NCBI RefSeq assembly: GCF_036178145.1
Contig: NZ_CP108067.1
Span: forward strand, 8,199,001 to 8,263,000
From: Streptomyces sp. NBC_00273
GTDB taxonomy: Bacteria; Actinomycetota; Actinomycetes; Streptomycetales; Streptomycetaceae
Reading direction: 5' to 3'
Length of the DNA: 64,000 nucleotides
Part shown: positions 26,448 to 34,855 of the stretch, piece by piece
Layout of the letters: each line of letters begins with the position of its first letter
Numbering within the stretch: position 1 is the first letter of the stretch
Notes under the pieces: model-generated
What the model was told of the DNA's origin: nothing
What the model saw: only the letters and a program-made list of their open reading frames with translations
The model's database searches: none
Translations under genes and position numbers: made by a program

Positions 26448-26482
26448 GATCTTGACTCATATGGAGCATCCATGTCAAGATC
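26448..26482. promoter_or_regulatory. Symmetrical hairpin carrying promoter-like hexamers on both strands, divergent cluster control region
   Basis: Outer arms GATCTTGAC and GTCAAGATC (9 bp, perfect) enclose an inner ATGGA-GCA-TCCAT stem after a 4-base bulge. On the plus strand TTGACT (26453-26458) is followed after 17 bases by CAAGAT. On the minus strand TTGACA (26478-26473) is followed after 18 bases by CAAGAT. The two cluster operons diverge from here, with leaders of about 200 and 95 bases. The symmetry would let one dimeric regulator control both directions. A second small inverted repeat, TTTCC-TT-GGAAA, lies at 26556-26567. Confidence 0.55.
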
Positions 26483-26679
26483 TCCGCGACACGGAGCAAT
26501 GGCCCCGGGATTGTTATGTCCGATACCCCGGCGCCTCGGCTGAACAAGCTGTGAATTTCCTTGGAAAATCCTGCGTCGAATCGACGAGAGCGTTGGCCGA
26601 AGGTGGTGGCGTCTCTGCGTGGGCCGGCCTTCCGTGTGCCGAGACAGCACAGGTGCATCACACGACCGGAGGTTGACCC

Positions 26680-27783
26680 GTGGGTCTGAGCAACGCTTCC
26701 CACCAGCATGAACCGGGCTCCGAGGAGCTGCGGTTCCACTGGTGCTCCCCCCTCGACAGCGGTCAGCAGAAGGCCACCGAGAAGTATCAGGTCGGTCATC
26801 TCGACTTCGGTGGAATCGTTGATTTCGCCAAGGAGGCTGACCGGCTCGGGGTGGATTCCCTTTTGATGGGAATCAGCTATCACATGCCCGATCCACTGCC
26901 GATGATCGGCGCTCTGGTCCGGGAAACCGAACGCGTGAAGTTCATTCTCGCCTATCGCCCGGGACTGGTTTCTCCGACACTTTTTGCGCAGATCGTCAAC
27001 ACGGTCTCCTGGATGTCCGATGGCCGTATATCGCTGAATTTGGTTGCCGGTATTTCTCCGGCGGAGCAGGCGTACTACGGGGACTTCGTAGCGCACGACG
27101 GACGCTATGCCCGCATGAACGAATTCCTCGAGATCCTGCACCGCACATGGCGCGGGGAAACGCCGCTTTCCTACAGCGGTGAGCACTACCGCATCGAGGA
27201 GGCCCAGCTCGGGCTCGGATATCTCGGCGGCGGGCGTCCGGAGGTCTACATCAGTGGAGCTTCCGGTCCGGCCCAGGAGACCGCGCTCCAGCACGGCGAC
27301 TGCTGGCTCCGCTACGGAGACACGCCTGAGGGCATCGCCGAGGCCGCCGCGCCGGTGCTGGCCAAGGGCGGCCGGGTCGGGATCCGCATGCACGTCCTGG
27401 CCCGCGAGACCCGCGCCGAGGCGCTCGCCGACCTCGCGGAGATGATGCGCGACCCGGACGAGGACCACCGCGAGTGGGTCGCGAAGTTCGTCGCCGCCTC
27501 GGACTCCGAGGCCGTGCGGAATTCCTTCCGGCTGGCCGAGCAGGCCGACGGGGACTGGCTCTCTCCGGTTCTCTACTCCGGTGCCGTGGCTTATCGTGGC
27601 GGCCCCGCACTGTGCGTGGTCGGAAGTTACCGAGAGGTAGCCGCATACCTGCACTCGTACAAGGCGTCGGGCGTCAGCGAGTTCATCTTCTCCGGCTGGC
27701 CGACCCGTGACGAGATGCGGACGTTCTACACGCACGTGCTCCCGCTGATCCGCGAACTCGAAGAGAACGAGCGGACGGCATGA
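26680..27783 (+). CDS. LLM-class FMN-dependent monooxygenase (SsuD-like), biosynthetic cluster
   Basis: 367 residues from GTG 26680, with GGAGG seven bases upstream. It is a luciferase-like TIM barrel of the alkanesulfonate monooxygenase group: LAYRPGLVSPTLFAQIVNT, SDGRISLNLVAGISP and the late YREVAAYLHSYKASGVSEF are standard. Such enzymes use reduced FMN delivered by a separate flavin reductase; one is the last gene of this operon. Relatives perform C-S cleavage, Baeyer-Villiger or N-oxygenation reactions. The first half uses more A/T-ending codons (for example CTT-TTG, TTT) than neighbouring genes, a hint of transfer. It leads the eight-gene plus operon and overlaps the transporter by ATGA. 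Confidence 0.88.
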   Translation: MGLSNASHQHEPGSEELRFHWCSPLDSGQQKATEKYQVGHLDFGGIVDFAKEADRLGVDSLLMGISYHMPDPLPMIGALVRETERVKFILAYRPGLVSPTLFAQIVNTVSWMSDGRISLNLVAGISPAEQAYYGDFVAHDGRYARMNEFLEILHRTWRGETPLSYSGEHYRIEEAQLGLGYLGGGRPEVYISGASGPAQETALQHGDCWLRYGDTPEGIAEAAAPVLAKGGRVGIRMHVLARETRAEALADLAEMMRDPDEDHREWVAKFVAASDSEAVRNSFRLAEQADGDWLSPVLYSGAVAYRGGPALCVVGSYREVAAYLHSYKASGVSEFIFSGWPTRDEMRTFYTHVLPLIRELEENERTA

Positions 27784-29030
27784 CCGAAAATCGGCTTCAC
27801 CGGAGTCTTTTCGCCTCCGGTGTCCTGCTCGGGCTCATCGCGGAACAGGTCGTGCTGTTCGCCGTCCCGCTGCTCATCTACCAGGACACCCACGAGGTGG
27901 CGAGCCTCGGATTGGCATTCGCGCTCGAATGGCTTCCCGGCCTGATCGCCTACCCCTTCGCAGGGATCCTGGCCGACCGCGACGGCGGAGCCCGGCTCTT
28001 CTCCCGGGTGACCGCGGCCCGGGCCGTCGTGCTGGTGTGCGTGGTCGTCATCTGCCTGACCCAGTCGTCGTGGACGACCGGGGCCCTGATGGCCGGCGGA
28101 GCCTTCCTCTCGGTCTTCATGGCGCCGACGCGGATGGCCGTGGAGAAGATGGTTCCGCAACTGGCCAAGGGCGACAAGGTGGCGAGCACCCAGTCCCTCG
28201 TCCAGAACATGGAGCTGTTGGCCATGGCCCTCGGACCCGCGCTCGCCGTCCTGGCCGCGTCCGTGCTGGGCAAGGTGTGGCTGCTGCTGGTAGCCGCCGG
28301 AGCCTTCGCCCTCGCTTCGGTGACCTGGCTGCCGCTGCCCCGTGGACTGCGTGCCCCGAGCACGGGCGAAGCCGGTAGTACGGGGCAGGTCTTCTCCGAA
28401 CTCGGCCTCGGCTGGCGCTTGTTGATCGGGAACAAGCCCGTCCTGCTACTGGGAGTCCTCAACTTCGCCATCAACCTGGTCGTGGCGAGCGTACTGAGCG
28501 TCAACGCGGCGCTCGTGACGGACGTCTTCAAGGCTCCCGACTCGTCGTTCGGGTGGCTGAACACGTGCGTCGGTGTCATGGGCCTGCTCAACCTGATGGC
28601 GATCCCGCTCCTGCTGCGGCGGTTGAGCGTCGGGGCGCTCGGAGTCATCGGCTTCACCGTGATGTGCACCGCGCTGCTCACGGCGGGGTTCGCCCCGTCC
28701 TTCGCCGTCTACGCTCCGGCCTTCGTGGCCATGCTGATCGGATCCGCCTACTACAACGTCTTCAACCGGACCCAGCGGCTGAAGGTGATCCCCGAGGAGC
28801 ACCTGGGGAAGATCATGGGCCCCTTCTACCTCCTCAACCTGATTTCGTTCCCCATCGCCGGCCTGCTCGTCGCCGGCGTCGGAACCGCGGCCGGCCCGCA
28901 GCAGCTCGTCACCGTGCTCTCGGTACTGCTGTGCCTCTTCGGCGCCGTCTTCCTGCCGTTGACGATCCGCAGTTTCCGCAAGGCGCTGGCCAGCCGCAAC
29001 GACGAGGTCGCTTTAGGAGTCTCGGCATGA
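27780..29030 (+). CDS. MFS transporter, likely product exporter of the biosynthetic cluster
   Basis: 416 residues with about 12 hydrophobic helices and the MFS loop AGILADRDGGARLFSR between helices 2 and 3. The family resembles enterobactin/macrolide-type exporters (MFS_3 group). Its start overlaps the monooxygenase stop (ATGA), and its stop overlaps the next start. It probably exports the cluster product and gives self-resistance. The codon for Leu five residues from the end is TTA (29013-29015), the rare bldA-dependent codon of Streptomyces, placed directly before the ribosome site AGGAG of the next gene. Confidence 0.88.
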   Translation: MTENRLHRSLFASGVLLGLIAEQVVLFAVPLLIYQDTHEVASLGLAFALEWLPGLIAYPFAGILADRDGGARLFSRVTAARAVVLVCVVVICLTQSSWTTGALMAGGAFLSVFMAPTRMAVEKMVPQLAKGDKVASTQSLVQNMELLAMALGPALAVLAASVLGKVWLLLVAAGAFALASVTWLPLPRGLRAPSTGEAGSTGQVFSELGLGWRLLIGNKPVLLLGVLNFAINLVVASVLSVNAALVTDVFKAPDSSFGWLNTCVGVMGLLNLMAIPLLLRRLSVGALGVIGFTVMCTALLTAGFAPSFAVYAPAFVAMLIGSAYYNVFNRTQRLKVIPEEHLGKIMGPFYLLNLISFPIAGLLVAGVGTAAGPQQLVTVLSVLLCLFGAVFLPLTIRSFRKALASRNDEVALGVSA

Positions 29031-29515
29031 GTCCAACCTTCCGGTGCCTGCTGAGCACCGTCGAGTCGGATTCCCACATCTGGAATCTCGTGTACCTCCA
29101 GAAGCTCCTGGAGGAGAACGGAGCCCAGGTGCAGAACCTGGGCGCGTGCACGCCCATCGGTGACGTCGTACAGGCCGTCTCCGAGAACCGGCCCGACCTG
29201 TTGGTCGTGTCGAGCGTCAACGGCCACGGACTCCACGGGGCGCGCTTGCTGCTCTCCGCCCTGCGCGAGCGGCGGCTCGAGGTCCCGAGCGTGGCGGGCG
29301 GCAAGCTGACCACGGCCGAGTCGGACAACGACCGCACCCGCCGTGAACTGCTCGCCCACGGCTACACCGACGTGTTCACCGGTGAGGACGCCATCGACCG
29401 CTTCCTCACCTTCCTTCACTTCGGCAAGTCCGAAGGCTTCTCGGCCTGGCAGGCCGACGCCGCGGTCATCCCGCCATGGGACCTTGCCGGACTCAGCACC
29501 ACGGAGGTGCACTGA
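29027..29515 (+). CDS. Glutamate (methylaspartate) mutase S subunit, B12-binding
   Basis: 162 residues. ATG 29027 overlaps the transporter stop, with AGGAG seven bases upstream. The B12-binding fold is present: SDSHIWNLVYLQKLLEENG corresponds to the DxHxxG region, with His (lower axial cobalt ligand) kept and the final Gly replaced by Asn. VVSSVNGHGLHG and VAGGKLTT follow at the usual SxL and GG positions. With the E subunit it would convert L-glutamate to (2S,3S)-3-methylaspartate by an adenosylcobalamin radical rearrangement. The two subunit genes are separated here by two other genes, which is unusual. Confidence 0.88.
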   Translation: MSPTFRCLLSTVESDSHIWNLVYLQKLLEENGAQVQNLGACTPIGDVVQAVSENRPDLLVVSSVNGHGLHGARLLLSALRERRLEVPSVAGGKLTTAESDNDRTRRELLAHGYTDVFTGEDAIDRFLTFLHFGKSEGFSAWQADAAVIPPWDLAGLSTTEVH

Positions 29516-30756
29516 TGCATATCGTGATCGTCAACCGATGGCCCCGGTTCGAAGAAGACGGCGTACGGTGGGACAACGAGCTCACCCGCTACGAGGAGTT
29601 CATCGACCACGACGCCCACCAGGTCAGCTATGTCGTCGACGCGCTCGGTGCCGAAGGGGTGCTCGCCGATCCGGCGAAGATCGCCCACCTGGTGCGGATC
29701 GACGACGTCAACGACGTCGACGCGCTGCGCGCGGCCGTCGTCGAGGTGTCCGAAAAGGTCGGCCCCGTAGACCAGTTGATCGCCCTGTCCGAGTTCACCC
29801 TCGAGATCGCCGCCAAGGTCCGCGAGGACCTCGGCCTTCCCGGGCCGACCACGGCCGAGGTCGCGGTCTACCGGGACAAGGTGCGGATGAAGGAGATCCT
29901 GGCTGCCGCCGGCGTCCGGGTCCCCCGCTTCGCCGCGTGCACCGACGTCGAGAGCGGGCTCGCGTTCGCCCGCTCGTGCGGCTACCCGGTGATCCTCAAG
30001 CCGGTGGACGGCGCCGCGAGCATCGGGGTCCACCGGGTCGAGGACGAGGCGACGCTTGCCGAACTCCTGGCCGAGGTCGACCTGAAGCGCTACGAGATCG
30101 AGGAGTTCGTCACCGGCACCATCCACCACGTGGACGGCTTCGCCGACGCCCGGTCCGAGGTCGGGTTCCAGGTCACGTCACGGTACGTGAACGACTGCCT
30201 GTCCTTCGGCGCCGGTGAGCCGCTGGGATCGTTCGTCCTCCAAGACTCCCCCCTGAGGGGCCGGATCGAGGAGTTCTCCCGTGGGTGCGTCCGCGCCCTC
30301 GGCATGCGTGACACACCGTTCCACCTGGAGCTCTTCGTCACGCCGGAGGACGAGCTCGTCTTCCTGGAGATCGGCGGCCGGGTCGGTGGCAGCGAGGTCC
30401 CCCACCTCCTCAACAAGCTGTTCGGGGTCAACCTCTTCGAAATCTGGCTGCGGGCCCTCTGCGGGGAGCCGACCACCCCGCCGACCCGGTCGGGCGATCC
30501 GTCCGGCGGCTGGCTGGTCGTGCCCAAGCCGGCAGGCCTGCCGGCGGTGGTCCGCAAGGCATCGTCCATGCGGGGATCGGTTCCGGCCGTATGGCGCGAA
30601 CTGCTGCCCTCCGTGGGCGAGGTCCTGGAGCCCGGCGGCGCGTACGACGCCCTGCACGCCGGCCGGTTCATCCTGCTGCACGACGACCAGGTCCAGGTGG
30701 AGGCCGACATCCGCCGCATCATCGAGACCTTCGAATTCGAGGTAACTTCGCTGTGA
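29515..30756 (+). CDS. ATP-grasp ligase 1, biosynthetic cluster
   Basis: 413 residues. ATG 29515 shares a base with the previous stop (TGATG) and has GGAGG upstream. It is an ATP-grasp enzyme: preceding helix YRDKVRMKEILAAAGVRVP (about 120-140), nucleotide-binding VILKPVDGAASIGVHRV, and metal-binding ELFVTPEDELVFLEIGGRVG with the acidic residues for Mg. The family joins a carboxylate, activated as acyl phosphate, to an amine. In small-molecule clusters it makes dipeptides or amides. It likely ligates the methylaspartate-derived unit to another amino acid; the partner cannot be read. Confidence 0.85.
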   Translation: MHIVIVNRWPRFEEDGVRWDNELTRYEEFIDHDAHQVSYVVDALGAEGVLADPAKIAHLVRIDDVNDVDALRAAVVEVSEKVGPVDQLIALSEFTLEIAAKVREDLGLPGPTTAEVAVYRDKVRMKEILAAAGVRVPRFAACTDVESGLAFARSCGYPVILKPVDGAASIGVHRVEDEATLAELLAEVDLKRYEIEEFVTGTIHHVDGFADARSEVGFQVTSRYVNDCLSFGAGEPLGSFVLQDSPLRGRIEEFSRGCVRALGMRDTPFHLELFVTPEDELVFLEIGGRVGGSEVPHLLNKLFGVNLFEIWLRALCGEPTTPPTRSGDPSGGWLVVPKPAGLPAVVRKASSMRGSVPAVWRELLPSVGEVLEPGGAYDALHAGRFILLHDDQVQVEADIRRIIETFEFEVTSL

Positions 30757-32258
30757 ACGACCAGCCGACCCAGGACCCGCTCCTCAGCGACCGCGAACGC
30801 TACGAGCAGTTGGCCGCCTTCCTCAGCGACATCGAGCTGAAGGGCATAGTGGCCGTCGGTGACCGACTGGTCGAGGCCGTCGGAGGCCCCGACCTGCTGC
30901 CCGGCCGCAAGGTGATGGTGGCCTACGGAGGCGGCAAGGACAGCACGTACGTGGTCGCCTTCGTCCGGGCGGTCCAGCTGCACCTCCAGCTCACCCACGG
31001 CCACACGTTCGTCATGCGGGTCGCCAACATGCGGCACGCGGGTGTGCCGCTCGCCGTCATGGAGAACATCCACAGGGTGTACGAAGCCCTCGGGCTGCTC
31101 GACGACGAGCGGGCCGAGCTCCTGACCATCGACCACACCGAGATCCGTCGTTTCCGCGTGGACCTCCCGCTGCCGGAACGCCTGGTCAACCTCAACCGGC
31201 TCGACGTCCTGATGAACGGACACCGGTCGGCCGGGGACGGCCGGCCGACCTTCTGCAACAGCTGCAACCTGGCGGTGGCCGACTTCTACGGTCGCGCTGC
31301 CTGGTGGCAGGACGGTGTCGACGTGATCATGACCGGAGACTCCCGGCGCGAGCAGGCGCTCTACTCCGCCTGGATCATGCGTCTTGCGAAGGCGAGCGGC
31401 ATCGACGTGGAGGAATGCCGCCGGATGGGCTTCCAGGGCCTGCTCACGGCCCTGCGCGGCATCGGTGACGCGTACTTCCGCGAGCTCTTCGGCGCCGATC
31501 GCGAGGCAGAAGTCACGGAGCGCTCCGTCTCCACCGGAGACCGCTCGATGCAGCCCGAGTTCGTCTCGATCTACGACATGGTCAGCTACCGCGTCCACGA
31601 CCACTGGGACCTGATCGTCGACTTCCTGGGCTTCCGATTCGACGACCTCGCCTTCAGCTTCACCGAGTCGGACTGCGCGAACCCGACCCTGATGGCCCAT
31701 CTGCGGGGCCTGCGCGCCCAGTACGTGGAGTCCCGCACCTACGAGGCGGGCATCTCCGAGTACCTGGAGCTCGCCGATGCGATGATGCGCAAGAAGGAGA
31801 TGCCGGAGAACCTGATCCGGCTCGCGCTGAGCCGCTACGACTCCCCGGCGAAGATCGTCGAGCGGCGGGAGGTGGCCGCTGGCTACGCGCGCGACGTGTT
31901 CGGCCTGAGCGAGGCCGCCCTCACCGCCATGGTCTACTCGCCCTTCACGGACGGGGGCGCGCGGCTGGAGGGGTTCGTCGAGTCCTGCCACCCGGAGATG
32001 GCCGGCAGGACCGCAGAGCTGCACGCTGCACTGCGCGGTGACGACGCGGGCGCCGACGAGGCGGCCGAGTGGCTGGAGAAGATCTCCGCGCTGTCCATGA
32101 CGGACCTGCGCACGCTGTACCGCAGCGCACTGGTCGACTTCGGCGCGCAGCAGTCGATGATGTCCCGGGTACGCGCGGGCGACCCCCACAAGAGCCAGGT
32201 CAAGACGGTCGACCCGACCACCGGCCGGCCCGTCCTCGAACTGATATCAGGTCGGTGA
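30753..32258 (+). CDS. PP-loop (N-type) ATP pyrophosphatase, biosynthetic cluster
   Basis: 501 residues from GTG 30753 (GTGA overlap, GAGG upstream). The N-terminal adenine-nucleotide alpha-hydrolase fold has the PP-loop YGGGKDS (residues 58-64), a variant of SGGxDS, then CNSC (168-171) and IMTGDSRREQ (192-201) in the positions used by tRNA thiolases and amidotransferases of the TtcA/TilS/WbpG type. The C-terminal half (about 240-501) is helical and I do not recognise it. The fold adenylates a carbonyl, ureido or carboxyl oxygen for replacement by N or S. CNSC might bind Zn or part of an Fe-S cluster. It is much longer than tRNA enzymes, so a small-molecule role is likely. Confidence 0.75.
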   Translation: MNDQPTQDPLLSDRERYEQLAAFLSDIELKGIVAVGDRLVEAVGGPDLLPGRKVMVAYGGGKDSTYVVAFVRAVQLHLQLTHGHTFVMRVANMRHAGVPLAVMENIHRVYEALGLLDDERAELLTIDHTEIRRFRVDLPLPERLVNLNRLDVLMNGHRSAGDGRPTFCNSCNLAVADFYGRAAWWQDGVDVIMTGDSRREQALYSAWIMRLAKASGIDVEECRRMGFQGLLTALRGIGDAYFRELFGADREAEVTERSVSTGDRSMQPEFVSIYDMVSYRVHDHWDLIVDFLGFRFDDLAFSFTESDCANPTLMAHLRGLRAQYVESRTYEAGISEYLELADAMMRKKEMPENLIRLALSRYDSPAKIVERREVAAGYARDVFGLSEAALTAMVYSPFTDGGARLEGFVESCHPEMAGRTAELHAALRGDDAGADEAAEWLEKISALSMTDLRTLYRSALVDFGAQQSMMSRVRAGDPHKSQVKTVDPTTGRPVLELISGR

Positions 32259-32259
32259 C

Positions 32260-33516
32260 GTGGCCGGACACTTCGACCGGCTGGTGACCGAAAGCCGCGG
32301 CCGGGGCACGGTGCTCGTACAGCCGCGGATGGGCTTCGGTAGCCTCCGGGCGATGCAGGACGGGTTGTCCCAGGTCGCATCGCTCGGGCTGCCGGCCGTC
32401 GGAACGCTCACGCTCGACAGCTACACCCGGGTCGGCGACTACACCACGCCCCTGGAGCGGCTGGCCGCGGGCGAGGAGCTGAACGGCTACCCGCTGGTCT
32501 CCCACCCGGCCGAGGCCACCAGGGCCCTGCTGGACGGGCTCCACGGTCCCGCGTTCCCGGTTCAGGTACGGCACGGCACCGCGCTTCCGCTGCGGGTGTT
32601 CCAGAGGTTGGTCGAAGTCGGCCTCGACGCGACCGAGGGCGGCCCGGTCTCCTACTGCCTCCCCTATAGCCGGCTGCCGCTCGCCCGGGCCGTTGCGGCC
32701 TGGGCGGAGAGCTGCCGGTTCCTGGCCGGCGAGACCGAGTACGGCCACATCGAGACCTTCGGCGGGTGCCTGCTCGGCCAACTCTGCCCGCCCTCGCTGT
32801 TGGTGGCCACCGCCGTGTTGGAGGGCTGCTTCTTCCGGCAGCACGGGCTGCGCCACATGTCGCTGAGCTTCGCCCAGGGGGTGCTCGCCGAACAGGACCG
32901 CGGCGCCCTCCGGGCGCTGCGCACACTGGCCGCCGAGCATCTGTCCGGGGTGGACCGGCACGTCGTGCTCTACACGTACATGGGTCTGTTCCCCAAGACG
33001 CCGGACGGCGCCACCGCCCTGATCCGCGACAGCGCCCGGCTCGCCCGCGACGCCGGGTGCGAGCGGATGATCGTGAAGACGGTCTCCGAGGCGTGGCAGA
33101 TCCCGACGGTCGCCGAGAACCTCGCCGCCCTGCGGATCGCCGCCGACGCGTCGAGCGGCACCCCGGCAGCGCCGACCGGCCTGGAGGACGCCTTCTACGA
33201 GGAGGTTCTGGAGGAGGCGAGGCTCCTCGTGGACACGGTGCTGGGCCTCGATCCCGATGTCGGTACCGCGCTGACGAAGGCCTTCGAACGAGGAATCCTC
33301 GACATCCCGTTCGGCCTGCACCCGGACAACGCCGGCGCGACGACCTGCGTGATCGACGACCGCGGGGCGCTGGCGTGGGGTGCCCGCGGCAACCTGCCGC
33401 TGCCCGGAAGGTCCAAGGGCGCCGGTGTCGAGGACTTCAGCTCCGACCGGCTCCACGCCATGCTCAACCACGTCGCCGACCGCTACGACCAGGCTGCGGC
33501 CCTGGCCGAGACGTGA
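32260..33516 (+). CDS. Glutamate (methylaspartate) mutase E subunit
   Basis: 418 residues from GTG 32260, one base after the previous stop. It matches the catalytic TIM-barrel subunit of glutamate mutase: an early VQPRMGFGSLRAMQDGL, VRHGTALPLRVFQRL, ETEYGHIETFGGCLLGQLCP with substrate-contact residues, VVLYTYMGLFPKTP and the terminal NLPLPGRSKG. Clostridial enzymes are about 480 residues, so this version is somewhat short. Together with the S subunit it supplies 3-methylaspartate, which fixes glutamate as a likely cluster precursor. No repair protein (MutL/GlmL) gene is present nearby. Confidence 0.87.
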   Translation: MAGHFDRLVTESRGRGTVLVQPRMGFGSLRAMQDGLSQVASLGLPAVGTLTLDSYTRVGDYTTPLERLAAGEELNGYPLVSHPAEATRALLDGLHGPAFPVQVRHGTALPLRVFQRLVEVGLDATEGGPVSYCLPYSRLPLARAVAAWAESCRFLAGETEYGHIETFGGCLLGQLCPPSLLVATAVLEGCFFRQHGLRHMSLSFAQGVLAEQDRGALRALRTLAAEHLSGVDRHVVLYTYMGLFPKTPDGATALIRDSARLARDAGCERMIVKTVSEAWQIPTVAENLAALRIAADASSGTPAAPTGLEDAFYEEVLEEARLLVDTVLGLDPDVGTALTKAFERGILDIPFGLHPDNAGATTCVIDDRGALAWGARGNLPLPGRSKGAGVEDFSSDRLHAMLNHVADRYDQAAALAET

Positions 33517-33523
33517 CTCAACC

Positions 33524-34807
33524 ATGCACAGTTTCCCTATCAGTTGGCGAGACGACCCAGTGACCCCAGAACTTTCCGATCAGCCTGCCGTCGTATTGGT
33601 GGACGCGTTCTCCAGCGGCGCCCTGCTGGCGCACCAGGCCGCCGGCCGCTGCCGCCTCATCCACGTCCGCTCGCGCCGCGAACTCCCGGAGACCTTTGCC
33701 GCCAGCCTGCCGGCCGGACTGTTCGAGGTGGACCTCACCTACCCGGGCAACGCCCAGGACGTGCAGCGACGTCTTGCCGAGCTCGGTCCGGTCGCCGTCA
33801 TCCCGGCGAGCGAGTTCGGCGTGGAGACCGCCGACGAGATCGCTGCGGCGCTGGGTCTGCGCGGGAACGACCCTTCGCTCTCGCCCGCCCGGCGGGACAA
33901 GGCCCGGATGATGGAGGCCCTGGCAGCGGCGGGCGTACGCACACCCCGCCAGCTGCAAGGGACGGACCCGGACCAGCTGCTGGCCTGGCAGCGTGAGCAG
34001 GGCATCGACAGGGTCGTCGTCAAGCCGCTGGACAGCGCCGGTTCCGAGGACGTCTTCACCTGTGACACCGACCAGGAGGTGAAGACCGCGGTCGAGACCA
34101 TCATGGGCAAGACCAACCTCATGCTGCGTGCGAACAGGGCCGTTCTGGGACAGGAATACCTCGTCGGTGACGAGTACGTCATCAACTCGGTCAGCAGGGA
34201 CGGCACGCACCGGTTCACCGATGCGTGGATCAGCCGCAAGGTGATGGTGGATGAGCGACGGAAGATCTACGACTACGAGGACCTGCTGGCACCGGGCGAC
34301 CCGCGCCTCGATCAGATCCTGCCCTACGTCTGCGACGTCCTCGACGCACTCGGCATCGCCAACGGCCCGGCCCATACCGAACTGATCCTCACGGCGGGTG
34401 GTCCCGTGCTGCTGGAAACCGGTGCCCGGATCTCCGGACTCGCCAACCCTCCCGCCCTCCAGCGGTGCACCGGCGCCGACCAGGTGAGCCTGACACTGGA
34501 CTGCTACACCGCCGACGCGCCGGAGCTGAGCGGCCGGCCCGTGCGCTACGCGCAGCAGGAGTCGGCGCGCTGCGCGAACCTCATCGCCCACCGTGCGGTG
34601 CCGCTGCCGGAGCGCGCCATCCGGGCGGCGCTGGAGAGCCTTCCGGCCTTCGAGAGCGTCCGGTTCCGCAAGGGCGACGGTGCGCTCACCAGCCGGACGC
34701 TCGACCTCAACTCCTCCCCGGGCGCGGTCTTCTTCGTCCACCGCGACGACGCCGAGATCGAACGCTCGTACCAGGCGCTGCGGGCGATGGAGCACGAGCT
34801 CCTCTGA
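33524..34807 (+). CDS. ATP-grasp ligase 2, biosynthetic cluster
   Basis: 427 residues if started at ATG 33524, seven bases after the mutase stop; GTG 33560 is a possible alternative since neither has a strong ribosome site. The ATP-grasp core is clear: RDKARMMEALAAAGVRTP, VVVKPLDSAGSEDVF, and ELILTAGGPVLLETGARISG with the metal ligands. It resembles carboxylate-amine ligases that make dipeptides or carnosine-like products. It is distinct in sequence from ligase 1, so the cluster probably joins at least two bonds. Confidence 0.84.
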   Translation: MHSFPISWRDDPVTPELSDQPAVVLVDAFSSGALLAHQAAGRCRLIHVRSRRELPETFAASLPAGLFEVDLTYPGNAQDVQRRLAELGPVAVIPASEFGVETADEIAAALGLRGNDPSLSPARRDKARMMEALAAAGVRTPRQLQGTDPDQLLAWQREQGIDRVVVKPLDSAGSEDVFTCDTDQEVKTAVETIMGKTNLMLRANRAVLGQEYLVGDEYVINSVSRDGTHRFTDAWISRKVMVDERRKIYDYEDLLAPGDPRLDQILPYVCDVLDALGIANGPAHTELILTAGGPVLLETGARISGLANPPALQRCTGADQVSLTLDCYTADAPELSGRPVRYAQQESARCANLIAHRAVPLPERAIRAALESLPAFESVRFRKGDGALTSRTLDLNSSPGAVFFVHRDDAEIERSYQALRAMEHELL

Positions 34808-34855
34808 CATCGCACGCACGCTGCGGTACCCCACCTACGAAACGCGGTGAGTCAT

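Noticed and set aside
26448..26482. Hairpin interpreted as a transcription terminator
   Set aside because: It lies between divergent starts, not after a gene, has no T tract, and its arms contain promoter-like hexamers on both strands.
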